NCBI GenBank assembly: GCA_029582265.1
Contig: CM055835.1
Location: 16,043,580-16,107,579 of the forward strand
Source of the DNA: Zoroaster sp. YZ-2022
Taxonomy: Eukaryota; Echinodermata; Asteroidea; Forcipulatida; Zoroasteridae
Direction: 5' to 3'
Length of the DNA: 64,000 nucleotides
The position numbers and the translations under genes were made by a program. The notes under the pieces are model-generated. The model did not search any database, had not been told where the DNA came from, and saw nothing but the letters and a program-made list of their open reading frames with translations. Below are positions 44,725 to 57,400 of the stretch, piece after piece; within the stretch, counting starts at the first letter, position 1; every line of letters begins with the position of its first letter.

Positions 44725-44739
44725 ACTTGTTGTTTTTTT

Positions 44740-45718
44740 GGTATAGGCCTACACTCTCTCAAACGGTTTATAGGTTTATAGACCAAGGGTGATTTCCCGC
44801 CTAATGTTAATGCCTTATTAAAATGAGTAAAGCACTCCAGATATAATTTCTCAGGGTGCATGATTGCTACGTGTACTAACTTTTTAAATATAATTCATAA
44901 TCTGGTACTACCAGAAGTATTACGTATACATGAAGCGTACATGCCAGTCTATTGTCACGACATTGTACTCCAAATGCGCGCGTGCACAACAAGCATGGTT
45001 ACGCGTTTGACCTAGACGCGCGTGAATTACGCCAAATCCTGGCCGTGCAGCCACCATATTTTCCCCGATGCTGAATATTGACCTTGGTTGGTAGCTAGTT
45101 CGCAAGCCTCGAAGCATGCACAACGCGTTAACGTATCCAATCAAATCCTTTGAATGGTACGCCTGGAGCCTGTCTATATCCTTGATAGGATATAGACAGG
45201 GGACCAGTCTAGCGTCATGTGAGCGTTGTGCATACACTTTATGCGCGTGTACTTCTTCCAGCCAATGATCGCTGGAGATATTCCGCGCGTACGCACATCA
45301 AAATACGCCAAACGCGACGCACTATCGCTGCCCTGATCACCCTCAAAAAGGCAATTATCTTGGCTAGGTCACCTTTTGAGACTACCTGAAGACACACCAG
45401 CTCAGAAAGCCTTACAAGAATACCTCAGATATGTAAAAAAAAAAAAAAGCCAAAAAGAAAACCAAAAGCAACATGGGTATCTCTGATACTAAAGGAACTC
45501 AGAGACTTGAATGAAACCTTAGCATCGGCTCAAGAAAAGGCGATAAACCGTGACCATTGGAACACAATTATTGAGGGCGCCATGTCGAAAGACGAACAGC
45601 GTCGATGATGATGATTTCACCCTCAGTGGTCTAACAACACCGTGCTCATGCACGTTGCGGATAAACGCCATGTGTGTGCGCGAGATACGTTTGTTCTCTC
45701 GAACGCCGGGTAAAAGCC
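44740..45718. other. Intergenic sequence
   Basis: No gene seen. Richer in CpG than the introns. One perfect 14-bp hairpin at 45169-45200. Confidence 0.5.
45169..45200. repeat. Perfect 14-bp hairpin
   Basis: CCTGTCTATATCCT and AGGATATAGACAGG around a 4-base loop. Confidence 0.9.
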
Positions 45719-45805
45719 GGTTCATACTTCAAGCGAATGCGAAGCGAAATTCGTGACGTCATAAAATTCGCTTCGCATTCGCTTTCGCGTGAAGTATGAA
45801 TCTCT
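45719..45805. mobile_element. Foldback MITE, family GCGAATGCGAAGCG, copy 2
   Basis: GCCGGTTCATACTTCAAGCG and its inverted partner ending AAGTATGAA; shorter than the copy at 15098-15285. Confidence 0.8.
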
Positions 45806-46094
45806 CAAACTGCACTGCTTCTTTTCAGACCTTGTGCGTCAGTCTGTGGAACAATACGTCATGAATGTCCCATATCCATTGAGTAACAACACTGTACCTT
45901 CTCTTTAATGTTATTGGTGGCAAAATGCCACTGGGTGAGGCTACATATCACCGGCGGCGGAACCGGGGGGGCCGTTACCCCCACTTTTGAAAAGGTAGCT
46001 ATTTTGCCCACCCACTTTCTCGGCGGCGGAACCGGGGGGCCGGGGACGTCCCCCCCCCCCCCCACACACACTTTCTACCCGTTGCTATTTAAAC

Positions 46095-46126
46095 CATGGA
46101 GGAAGAAAACAATTTCTTCCTCCATG
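46095..46126. repeat. Perfect 14-bp hairpin
   Basis: CATGGAGGAAGAAA and TTTCTTCCTCCATG around ACAA. The word CATGGAGGAAG recurs at 46751. Confidence 0.9.
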
Positions 46127-46599
46127 TTTAAACCAAACGAGGTTTCACTGTCAACTTCATTTTGAATATGTAACGCGGTCCGGTCGATCGACGTCGGGAG
46201 AAGCGATTAGCCTGGCCTGGCAACATTTAGTACCGGTACTCTTTTGCTGTTTTATGTTTGGAAGCAATGGCGCTGCGACGTTATACTGATCAGCCGTCGT
46301 CGTTTTGATCATGACGAGCTTGCAAGCGGGCACGCCAGCTGAGGCAGGCCGTGTCCTAATTGGGTGTTTTTTGTCTAAGTAAGAATGCAGAGTCTCGGCG
46401 CAGAAGTGGTATGGCAAATAATAATTTCAAGCCAGCCGTAGCCACAATCGGCCTCATTCGGAGTCGGGTACGGCCTGCCCACATGCTTGTGCTATATATC
46501 GATCAGAGGCAGAGGGCACAAACAGTAGTGACTTTTATTTAGTGTCGACGTGTCATTGCGCCATTGGCCGGCTAGTAGGCGGCGCGCGCGGGTATGGAC

Positions 46600-46707
46600 C
46601 GTACACGTACACGTACACGTACACGTACACGTACACGTACACGTACACGTACACGTACACGTACACGTCACACGTACACGTCACACGTACACGTCACACG
46701 TACACAT
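46600..46707. repeat. GTACAC hexamer array
   Basis: At least eleven perfect GTACAC units, then units with an added CA. The perfect part alternates purine and pyrimidine at every step. Confidence 0.95.
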
Positions 46708-46709
46708 GC

Positions 46710-48000
46710 GCCTGCCTGGATCACTGTACGTCAGCCCAATTAATGTAAGCATGGAGGAAGGAAAAGACTCCTCCATGATGTAAGCCCAATGTAAGGATCC
46801 CAATGGGAAAAAAACACCAGTGGTTTGATTAAATTCATCTACGCTGCCTCCGATGTCCAAAAATGTGCATGCGTGCAGTGAAAAATCTGTGGTGTTTCTA
46901 ATGTTATCGCGGTAATCGGAAAGGAGTTGTTCAATGGCCTGAAAAGCGTGGCGGTGTTAAACTTCCCAGCAGATGAAAACAATTTTAAAATATTTTAGGC
47001 ATTTATTTACGAAGGCCTGAATTTCTTTAGACCCCGCGCTCCATTGTTGGTCGATTCCACTATATACGATGGAGAATTGCACGTATTGAGGGTGAACTTT
47101 TTACAATTGAAACGGGGCATATGCACAGATATTCCAAAGGACAGAACAACATATAAAACGTGAAACTTAAAATGATACGAGAGTACTTTTGACAGATATG
47201 GTCAACGAAAATTCGTCCGTTGGGGAAACATTCAGATCGGCAGAAAGTTCTTGGTTGCCGATGACCGAGTTGAAAATCGCCAATAAGGTGAGTATGGCAA
47301 CGCAAAACAAAAAAATTGTCGCGGAAAATAGGGATACCGCGATAATAGGAGAAAATAGTCCACATGTATTCTGGGCTAGCCAGGCACGCAATATCGTTTC
47401 GGGCCAACACACTTTTCCCGTATACACTTTGAGTTTGCCAATACGTTAAAACTATTCTACGGTTGTGAAAAATACTTGAGCACAAAGTTTATTTACAAAA
47501 AAATACACAATGTAATAGTTACTTTAATACTTTAACCCTTGTTCCACCGCTGAAACCGGGAGCATCTACACTAATGTTGCGCTCGATGGTTCGTCTCTTT
47601 CAACTGTTGTGTGCCCCTGCGTTATAATTTCATCCTGCCCGGAACACTGACTGGACCTTGCCCCCCCCCCACTTTTAAAAGTGTTCCGCCGCCGTTGCTA
47701 CATATGATTCATCAAATTACAGCAAATTTATAAGCCATACATTTTGGGATGGCAGTAATTTCTACTACAGCCCATGGACGGGAGTGCCACATGGCAACGT
47801 GACTGTTGTGACCTTCGTGTTTATGTACCTTGGAGTACATAAACACTGGAAATTCAAGGTCAACAAAATTGGCAAAAACAACATTTTAATTGATTTTCCC
47901 CCAACCATCCAAGGACAAGGTGAATTCTACTTGTTTGTGCCACAGCGATAAATCCTATTTGTGTACCCAAATTGTCATTTTGCTTCTCACTTGCACCACT
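46710..48000. other. Intergenic sequence
   Basis: No supported gene. A hydrophobic open stretch on the - strand (47167-47427) has no ATG. GGCGGCGGAAC words at 45955, 46022 and inverted near 47685 suggest a decayed element. Confidence 0.4.
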
Positions 48001-48002
48001 CC

Positions 48003-49078
48003 TATATGGAGGTCGAAAAGTGGACATCTGCTTTTCAGCTTTCTAAATAATGAAAAAGCAGATTGAACGTTGTTGGCTAGTGCATTTTTCTACTTTTCTG
48101 CTTTCCTTCCACCTAAAAAGTAGATTGAACGTTTTGGACATCCATTTTTCTACTTTTCTACTAGCCGAAAAGCAGATTCAAGTTAGACGTTTTGTCACAC
48201 AGTGGCCTAAAAGTGGACAGTCTGCTTTTCTGGTTTCCCACAACCCGAAAAGTAGATCAAACGTTTTGGACAAATCCATTTTTCTGCTTTCCTGCTTCCC
48301 GAAAAGCAGATCGAACGTTTTCTCAACAGTGGCCTAAAAGCGGACAAGTCTGCTTGAAGAAAAGCATATTGAATGATTTGATAAATCTACTCCCTAGCTA
48401 TCCACACAAATAATGGACTAATCCCACCGTCACAATACATGTCCGACGTAGGCGCCATGTAGGCGCGTTCCGTTTGATCTGTGATGTGCCGCCCCCTATT
48501 TTGTCAGCGACTCCTATCAAATGCATGTTTTGGTGCATTGGTAGGACTCGTCCATTATTTTGTGGATAAGGGAGTAGAGATTTATCAAATCATTCAATCT
48601 GCTTTTCTTCAAGCGCAAAACAGACACTGTTGAGAAAACGTTCGATCTGCTTTTTGGCGGGGAAGCAGGAAAGCAGAAAAATGGATTCGTCCAAAACGTT
48701 CGATCTACTTTTCGGGTTGTGGGAAACCAGAAAAGCAGACGTCCACTTTTAGGCCACTGTGTGACAACACGTCTAATCTGCTTTTCGGGAAGCAGAAAAG
48801 CAGAAAAATGGATTTGTCCAAAACGTTCGATCTACTTTTCTGGTTGTAGGAAACCAGAAAAGCAGATGTCCACTTTTTGACCGCCAGTGTAGTGAACATG
48901 TAAAATCTGCTATTCTTGAAATTAAAAAGTAGAAAAGTAGAAAAATGGATGTTACCAAAATGTTCAATCTACTTTTTAGGTGGAAGAAAAGTAGAAAAAT
49001 GCACTAGCCAACAACGTTCAATCTGCTTTTTCATTATTTAGAAAGCTGAAAAGTAGATGTCCACTTTTCGACCTCCAT
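48003..49078. mobile_element. Long foldback (inverted-repeat) transposon
   Basis: Arms of about 420-520 bp face each other; the outer ~90 bp (from TATGGAGGTCGAAAAGTGGA) differ by about one base. Arms are built of subrepeats around AAAAGCAGAT-AACGTTTTGGA. The loop is at about 48430-48540. An 8-bp direct repeat ACCACTCC flanks it (47995-48002, 49079-49086), as in hAT elements. No transposase. Confidence 0.93.
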
Positions 49079-49195
49079 ACCACTCCCCCAATGTTTGAGG
49101 CTGCCACTGCACTCTTTCAACATTCAACATTCAACATTTATCAATGTTCAATGTAAAATCAGTTTTGGCACAGGATCGTTATGACCTATAAAGTG

Positions 49196-49350
49196 AATTA
49201 CCAGATTATCAAATTATTGAATTTTATCTAAAAAGCTTACTTGGTGTAAAGTTGGTAAAAGTATCAATCAGACATCCTGAGAAATTACTCCCTTTGAAGT
49301 GTTTTCATCTAAGAGAAGAAAGGAGCCCAATTCCACGTTGTGTTGTTTGA
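49196..49350 (+). repeat. Segment resembling gene A's 3' UTR
   Basis: AATTACCAGATTATCAAATT, CTTACTTGGTGTAAAGTTGG and GAAGTG-TTTTCAT appear in the same order as at 44319-44460. Part of this is a dispersed repeat also seen at 1-60. Confidence 0.6.
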
Positions 49351-49557
49351 ACTTGTTTCCTAACATCTATTAAAGAGAAAACATGAATTATTATGTCGAG
49401 TTTATAAAAGGCTGCCGTTTTGGCAACTTTGTATAAAACATAGGCCTACAAAAAGATTTGTTTTAAACATGAGATTTTTTAATGGTGAGCACATATTGTG
49501 ATGAAACGTTCACAGGTTAGTATGTTTCTTGAAAAACTAGAGGGTTGAAATTATCGT

Positions 49558-49690
49558 ATACATTGCCAAATACCGACGTGACACCCCCAATAATTTTTCT
49601 CAGTCGGCAAATGAAGCATCAAAGGTACTATAACAAGGGTTGGTCCAGAATAAATTTGCAGTCGGCAAACCTAGACATTTCTAAGCACTG
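49558..49690 (-). repeat. Dispersed repeat C, partial copy
   Basis: TCGGCAAATGAAGCATCAAA, AACAAGGGTTGGTCCAGAAT and AGCACTGAAGATTT shared with 12390-12820 and 63590-64000. Confidence 0.75.
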
Positions 49691-49734
49691 AAGATTTACC
49701 GAGTTGTTTGTTATCAGTTGTTTTTACTACTTCC

Positions 49735-50620
49735 CAGTCAGCATTTCCAAGTGGGCCCCTGTTGGGCCCTGTAAGGGCTGCCAAGTTGGCCCCAATTGGG
49801 TTGCCCATATAGGGCCCAGTTTTTTTTGTCCACCGGTTCCAATTGGGTCCCAACTGGGCTTGCCCAGATGGGCTTAGCCGCGGGTCCAACATGGGTCCGA
49901 TATGGGTCTACTCAAGCAGGCTCTCTGTGGGCAAAACACTGGTTATAATTGGGCTCCAACTGGGCTTCAGTTGAAGCCCACGGAGATCCCACATTGGACC
50001 CATATCAGAAGCCTATTTGAAACCCATGCCCACTGCAAACCCGTCTTATTACCATGATGGTTTGTTAAGGGGCAGCACACATCCTGCCCATTAAATAGAG
50101 ACCCGGCAAGCCCATTCATATCCCACATGGGGCCCACGTGGGTAGCCCTTATTAAACCTATTCTTTCACAGCCCTTGAAGCCCACCGAAATCCCACATTG
50201 GACCCATATAGGAAGCCTATTTGAAACCCATGCCCACTGCAAACCCGTTTTATTACCATGATGGTTTGTTAAGGGGCAGCCCACATCCTGCCCATTAAAT
50301 AGAGACCCGGCAAGCCCATTCATATCTCACATGGGCCCGCATGTGGAAGCCCGCGAAAAACCTACGTTTTGATTATCCGACGAAGCCCGTTAATTCCCCA
50401 CATTGGACCCGATATATGAAAACTACTAAATGCCCATGCCCACTTCAAACCCGCCGCTATCCCACATTGGGCCCAAAAGGGCAACCCAATGAAAGCCCAA
50501 GCCCACTGTAGCCCACCAAACCCTACCAAAACCCACTTGGGGCCTACTTGGGCTTGCTGGCTGGGTTGTAGGCCCCCCCCCCCCATACGTTGTATATGGG
50601 GGGGGGGGGGGGCTTCGCCT
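49735..50620. repeat. GGGCCC-rich degenerate repeat with a ~192-bp tandem unit
   Basis: Repeated GTTGGGCCC/TTGGGTT words. Two clear ~190-bp units (49974-50167, 50168-50345) share CCCATGCCCACTGCAAACCC and TTACCATGATGGTTTGTTAA; a third is partial (from 50386). It ends in a C-run/G-run inverted repeat at 50573-50613. Confidence 0.85.
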
Positions 50621-51194
50621 AAACCATTTATACCATCCGTCGCCCGTTATAATTTGCCTATTTCTGGGCATTTTTTATGCTAACGGACGAAATTGACCAA
50701 CAAAAGGCGTATTCCATTGGTTATTGGTTGACCTAGCAACTGCGCTGGGCGGTGAGTATATCGTGATGTCTATCAAGGTTTTTAAATAATAGTTCACACT
50801 GTGTACCTCAAGACTATACGCCTCATCAGGGGTCTGTGATTGCATGGACATTAAAATAAACCGCCCACAGAATAACAAAGTTCAGATTCCGCATAATACT
50901 TTTTGGTGGATTTGCAGCGAAGAAAGGTTGGCTGCAACTCGCAACCGGGCTGCGCCCACTGAGGTTCTGTTCTTGTGCATAATTATACAGACCACGTTTT
51001 GTGGGCATGTACAGTTTGGTATGTGCATGTGCATTTCATATTATTATCGGGATGTTATCATCAGATAATATTGCCATCATCATATTTACTCATATTTCTT
51101 AGTAACGGGATCATGTAACCAGTAACGGGATCATGTACGGTAAACAGCCTTGGTCAAGGCTATGTAGACTGAGAAACCCCAAGGGAAGAATCGA

Positions 51195-51204
51195 GGAATC
51201 TCCC
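51195..51204 (-). promoter_or_regulatory. NF-kappaB/Rel-like site upstream of gene B
   Basis: The - strand reads GGGAGATTCC, which fits GGGRNNYYCC. It lies about 85 bases upstream of a TATA-like box and 155 bases before the start codon. Immune genes of this family often use Rel sites; function here is inferred. Confidence 0.4.
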
Positions 51205-51283
51205 CATGAGACGTTTCCGTAGAAGATCCTGAATAGGTCAGTCATAATGTCACCTGCAATTTGATACTGATTACTAAATGTGG

Positions 51284-51295
51284 CATTATAAGAAG
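51284..51295 (+). promoter_or_regulatory. TATA-like box of gene B
   Basis: ATTATAAGAAGG lies about 70 bases before the gene B start codon, which would leave a 5' UTR of about 40 bases. Confidence 0.4.
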
Positions 51296-51358
51296 GGCCC
51301 TTTGCGTTCATTGCTGATAAATCGAAAAGGGGTTTTAGAGACGAGGGTCTCCACCAAC

Positions 51359-51429
51359 ATGGCTAACAAGATGATTGCGTTGGCGCTATTCTGTTCCTTT
51401 CTGGGGATGATGGAAATTGCACCAACAGG
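51359..51429 (+). CDS. Gene B exon 1: signal peptide
   Basis: 23 codons plus 2 nt, GTAAGT donor. MANKMIALALFCSFLGMMEI has a basic start and a hydrophobic core; cleavage probably falls near the exon end. The ATG follows CCACCAAC, an acceptable start context. Confidence 0.88.
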
Positions 51430-54400
51430 GTAAGTACTAGTTCCGTCCTAGGGCCAATACACTGGACTCCCTTCATATCCTTGCACCCCACATGTACAAA
51501 GATGCCCATGAAGATTTCGAAACATTTTTGAAGATCCAGTTTGGATATATAAACGAACCGTTTATAATATTTCAGACTACTTTGTGTACAACCACAAAGG
51601 CTTGTGTCCCGTTAATTGTGTGATCCCCGCTACTGCCGTTACCCGGGTTGTTTGCATCTGACCGGGGCTTGATCCCTGGCTACTCGGCAGATATGGTTTT
51701 GCCTCTGACCTCTAACCGATCTCACAATAGTGAACTTTATGCCAAAAGTGTCTTTGGGCAAGCTTACTTAATCACAAAATTTTAAATAATAAATGTGAAA
51801 AAATAATTAGATAAAAAGTTTTTTTTAAATTACCCCTTTTTGTACATATGGGGATAGGGCCAAGGATAGTGAGGGTGTACAAATAGTATACAAATATTGA
51901 CTGCTATGAGTGGTACAGTAAACCTCCCGAAGTGATCCCTGGAGCATTCTATTTTCCCGAGGCGAAACGGAGGGAAAATAGAAGCTTCAGGGACCTCTGA
52001 GGGAGACTAGTTTTACTGTATACCACTCGTGAAAACAGTCAATATTTGTTTTATAACACCTCATACATAGATTCTGCACAATTTATTTCATGCTAAAATA
52101 AATCAAACAAATATATGACTTTCATTAACTTGACAACACTTCAAAATTTATTGAACTTCAGTAACTCTTCTGTAACACGTATTTATTCATGTTGTAACAA
52201 CAGCATTGATGCATTTAGACCAATTTCATGGGCTAGTTCATTGTTGCCATAGTCTTTCCTTGTTTGCTTGGCATTACAGTAAAAATAGCGAACATCATGT
52301 GATACACTCACAACCAATCACAAGACAGAATCTATGTATGAGGTGTTATAATACCTACTACCATACCATGCCAACTCTTTGTCTTGAGTGTTTGTTAAAA
52401 GGCAAGTTTCGTATACTTTTCAAAGACTTTTCCTAACTATTCTTTAGTTGAACAGGTAAATTTAATTGCCACTTTTTAGTGGTAAATACTAGATTTTTGA
52501 TACTGCAAGTCAGTAATAATGTGTTTTCAATAACTGTTTGCTCAATATATGAATTTATGACATAAATAGCAGGCCTACCAATATGTCCACCATTACTTTA
52601 CAATGCATTATCTTATCTTTTGTTCATTTTCATGTTTTTATTTTTTTTGGTCAATATAAGCTATGAATTTATGACATAAATAGTACTATGGTTATGATTA
52701 TATCTACCTTTATTGTACTTTTGGTAAAAGACCCAAAAGTTTGATTATAGTGCCCTCTAGGGGTAATCTATGTGACACATCATATGTACAGATAGCTGAA
52801 ATGGATTTGAATCTCACCCAAGATGAAGGGCTTCATTTGCACTCCCTAACACCCACCCACCACCTGCAGTGTTTATGATTGATTGAAACATTGCAGGGCC
52901 CAGCAGTATTTCATCATTGCACCCAACGTTATCCGTGTTGATGTCGATGAAACCATTCTTATCAACATTGTTGGAACTCCTAATGGTGTTGAGATACCAG
53001 TGACAATGTATTTCCTCATGACTGGTTCAAATGTGCAACTCTCAGAGAAACAAATCACTGTTACTAGAGGTAGGTGTGGCATCTATTGATCTTATTTTGA
53101 ATGTACAAAATTCGGAGACGCCCAGCTGTGGGTAAGGTCTAGCTCTGATGGTATATATGATATTATACCATATATTTACAGTTGATTTCAGACTACTATT
53201 TTACCACAGACAACTAATGCATGTTGCATTGCATATTTTAATGATGCATTTAATTAGCTTCCAACCCATAAGACAAGTTGATGCATGGTCACAGTTTTCT
53301 GCAAATTCTAAGTTCTCTGCTACCTGATCCACTGGACAAAAAACGTTCAACCATACCAAGGTCTGTAGGCTGGTGGTGGTGGTGTGAGAGCACCCCCACC
53401 CCCCAGACAAGGCATGCATTTGGGTTTTACTAATTTCAGAAATCGTTGATTAAAAGTTGCATGCCATGCCATCTTCCGTGCATAATGATTTGCTGAAATT
53501 ATAGCACCCCGTATTGTGTCAGCCCTCACAAAAAACTATAAAATCAAATAAAATCTGCTTAACTGTCTGGGGCATTTCTGAATCTAATCTGGTGTTGTTT
53601 TCTGCAGGTTCTCTTCATGAAGCCACCATGCGCATCGGCAGAGAACAGCTCCCCCAGCAAGAAACCAAAGGCAACAAGTTTATAACGCTTGTCGCTCAGG
53701 CCAACACGCCACAAATCCAATTTGAGAACAGACAGTTAATTCTGCTGAGTTATCAGGCTGGGTTTGTCTTCATTCAGACTGACAAACCACTGTATACACC
53801 AGCCCAAAGAGGTAATTAAGGGACCATTTAATATGCTTCTCATATACAGTTATAGTCAAAACTATATAACTTGAATGATAAGCCATTTTAATAAATACAA
53901 AACTAGTAATATTTCCTGTTGCATCCCATCATCTCATCCACCTCCATCCAATTATCATAAATTATGTCTACGTTTTTAACATTTTGCTTGATTTATCACC
54001 GAGTTTGAGGTAGCCTTTATAGTTAAGGCCCACGCAGTAACCCAGAACACAAGGCACAAAAAAAAGACCGCTCACTTAAGTGTGGACACCCCGAGGACCT
54101 TTACCAGTCCGTTCTGTGGTCTTACGTTTTTCTTTATATTTCTCTACCGATTTGGTACAAAAAGGTTAATACATAATGCATTAGACAACTAGTTTGTTAT
54201 GGTCACTTATTTAAATAAAGATGAACCCAACGGTGATTGTTTATGGTGATTGTTTATTGGTGATTGTTTATTGTTTATTAAATTGAAATGCATGCATAAA
54301 TTATTCATTTTGAATAATGTAGCAGCATCCTCGGAACTTGTAAAGGTGCTCGTGGCATCGCCGCTCGTGATCACGTGCTTGGTCTTTTTTCGGGCATTGT

Positions 54401-57400
54401 GTTGTGTTCCGTGTTGCCGCGTATGCTTTGACTAAAGGCAAAGTATGAGGAGTTTTGCTACCTGAAAATATATGAGTTTTTATTTTACTGTTTTGTAAAC
54501 TTTTTTTACAGCATAATAACTTGCCTTGGTATTAGTTAAAGGGACAGCATCGTCATGATCAGAGCAGACTTTGAATAGGGCATGGAATCAGTATCCTAGT
54601 TTAAGATGAACACAGTGACTGAAAATTACTGGCTCATTAATATGCTGCATCTGATCTGTAATAAGACATTTTCATGTGGGGTATTATTTTCAGCAATCAG
54701 ATTCCATGCCCTGCTGATCGTGACAATATTGTCCCTTTAACACTTGAATGGCACCAAAAGAGTACATGAACCAGTATATGTCGGCAGCTGCTGCTTGGGG
54801 TGTATAGCGCCCTCATACAGCCAAGCTCTTAGCAGGATAACGGGGGCTATTGTACTGAGATCAATGCTATATTTACAAAGGTTCATTCGTGCTTGTGTGT
54901 AATATTGTGTAATATTTTCTTGACAGTGGATATTCGTATTGTTGCCTTGGATCAAGATATGGTTCCAGCTGGCAGAGAGGTAATTAGATTCTGAATCATG
55001 TTACGAGTGCATAGGTAACCCATTTGTAAGTCACATGGGAGAGTCTTGAGCATGAGCTAATCGATCAAGCCTCCCATCAGATGTTGTCCCTCTTGTGGAT
55101 GTGAAGAATGCCATAGGTCACACAGACTTTGTAAACAAAATATCATAATGTCGAAACAATTGGGAAAATAATTATTTCCTAGGTAATAAATGAACTAATG
55201 ATTGTCTTATTTCTCGGGCTCGTACAAAACAAAACGTCTTCTTGTACAAGAACAGTCTCTACTCACAAATTCATTGTTTATGTGGTGAAAATGTATGTCA
55301 AGAAATTGCCACACTGAAAACAAAAATAGTGGCCATTGAGAATATTCGGTTGCCCGGGTCTGCCTCAAGTGACCTGCTTCGCGAGCACTGGTCACTTGAG
55401 GCTGACCCAGGTGAGCCCCGACAATGACGTCAGAGCTACTCGAAAACACCGGAGTCAGACCCGGGTCAACCTGGGGAATTGCTGCCCATTGCTGCCCATT
55501 GCTGCCCATAAAAGGGAAGGTACAACCTAGAGTTCACTGTCAATCTCAATCCTATGTACGTTAGATTGCCTGCATGGGTAACATTGGGATATACCCTGTA
55601 ACCCCTTCAGTGTAAGGTCCATATTATCAAAATAACTTCAACATTAGAATGTATACTCAAAATCAGAATGCATTCCCACTATTTTTTTGTTGCTGACACA
55701 ATGTAATAAGCTGAAACTTGCACATATTTTGTTGTTTATTTGTATATCTTGATTTAAAGAGAGTAAGCATACTCCTAGAAGCAGTTATGTTGAACTTTCC
55801 CTTTACTAAAATATCTGTCATTTACCGCTAAAACATTTGATTCCAAATAGCTTCAAGTGGATATCCTTAGTCCCAACAATATCGTCGTCCATCGATACAA
55901 CAAAGCGCCAAATAGAGGATTCCTGTCGCTGCAGTTTGACTTTCCTCCTGAGCCGGTGTTTGGAAACTGGACTGTAAACGCTTACTATGGGCACCTGGTA
56001 AGAACAACTTCCAAATCATAACAGATTTTTTTGTATTTTATCAGTTATTTCTGGCATTTTAAAAATATTTTTACATAGTTATTTGCTTTGAGGAAAGGCA
56101 TATAAATAGTTGGCTATCATAACACTCAATATTTTGACATTAAACTTAGATGATGTGATCTATGACATTACATGTTTACAAAAGAGCTCCAAAGGTCAAA
56201 CTGTGCCAGGCACAAAATGTACACTGGTGTATGACGAAAACCATAACATTTTTGAGATGTCAGCAGAAAAATTCTTCATTTGATTTATTTTTAATAAGCA
56301 ACTAAGATTACATCTCAAATCTTATTCATCTGAAAATTAGTGGGAGTGGGGGAGGTGTGGGAGTGGGAGGGGGTGTGGGAGTGGGAGGGGGTGTGGGAGG
56401 GAGGGGCTCAGGATAAAGGTGCTAAATTAGTGCATTAATATTAGACACATCAGGAGCTTTAAACTTAATTTATCAACTTCTAATTTCTTTAACAGGCAAT
56501 TTTTGGAAATTGGACAAAAAGGAAAGGACAGGAAATGCTTTAAAATGACACATTTCTCAAAATAATCTTGATAAGCATGGTTTTACAGTGATTTTTATAT
56601 GATTTTTATGGTGAGGCAATGCCGTTAGCATTTTGTCTTTCCTTTTTATTTCAGTTTAAGGCCAACACCTCTGTCCAGTTTGAAGTTAAAGAATATGGTA
56701 AGTTAAACAAAGCCTATTCTCAAAGTTAAATTAATGAAAATCTTTATGAAGGGAATACTAGCTTGTCGTGCAGTCTTTACAGCTTTGAATGGTGGAAAAA
56801 TACACCTCAGGGTCATGGCTATCACAGGCATAAATCCCTGGGGGATGGAGGGGGATATATACCCCCTACATTTTGTTCCAGGGGATGGTCCATAGGATCA
56901 TCCCTCCCCCCCCCAGAATTTGTCATGCAGTAAAAAAAATATAATAGGAAAATGTCATTACCCGGTTCCATTTTTCGTTTCAAAAGAAAGACGTAAAAAG
57001 GAGGTGTTAAGTTGGTCATTGTCTTTGAAACCAAACCAGCCGGGATCAGTGATGATCCACTCATTGGTGGCGGTCAAATGCCGTTCGGTTTCCATCAGTC
57101 GCAAGGATCGCCAAGAAGTATCTTGATATTCCGCCAGTGCCCTAGATATGAACGGGTGTTTTCCACCGCGGGAAATATCGTCACGGCAAAGCGGCTCAAT
57201 GCCCGATAACGTGAACATGCTGGTATTCCTGGCAATAAACGCCCGCATAACTGCCACCCAACCAAAGTGAACATGATTTATAACTTATCAATAAGTAACA
57301 ATCAGTACACCGCAACCGATTTTGAAAGAGAAATATTGGGTTCTGAAAATCGTTGTTTGTAAGTAGTAGTAGTAGTAGTTGTTTTTAATTATTCCTAGCT

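Larger units (their letters stand above)
43614..44740 (+). other. Gene A 3' UTR and 3' end (approximate)
   Basis: AT-rich sequence after the stop with no coding signal. A first AATAAA is at 44396-44401 and a cluster of overlapping AATAAA copies at 44709-44724. The true cleavage site is not visible; either may be used. Confidence 0.55.
50621..51358. other. Upstream region of gene B
   Basis: No gene seen. A direct repeat AGTAACGGGATCATGTA (51101 and 51119) and the Rel-like and TATA-like sites lie within the last 260 bases. Confidence 0.5.

Noticed and set aside
46542..46783. Thr-Tyr or Val-His repeat proteins
   Set aside because: Translations of the GTACAC array in different frames.
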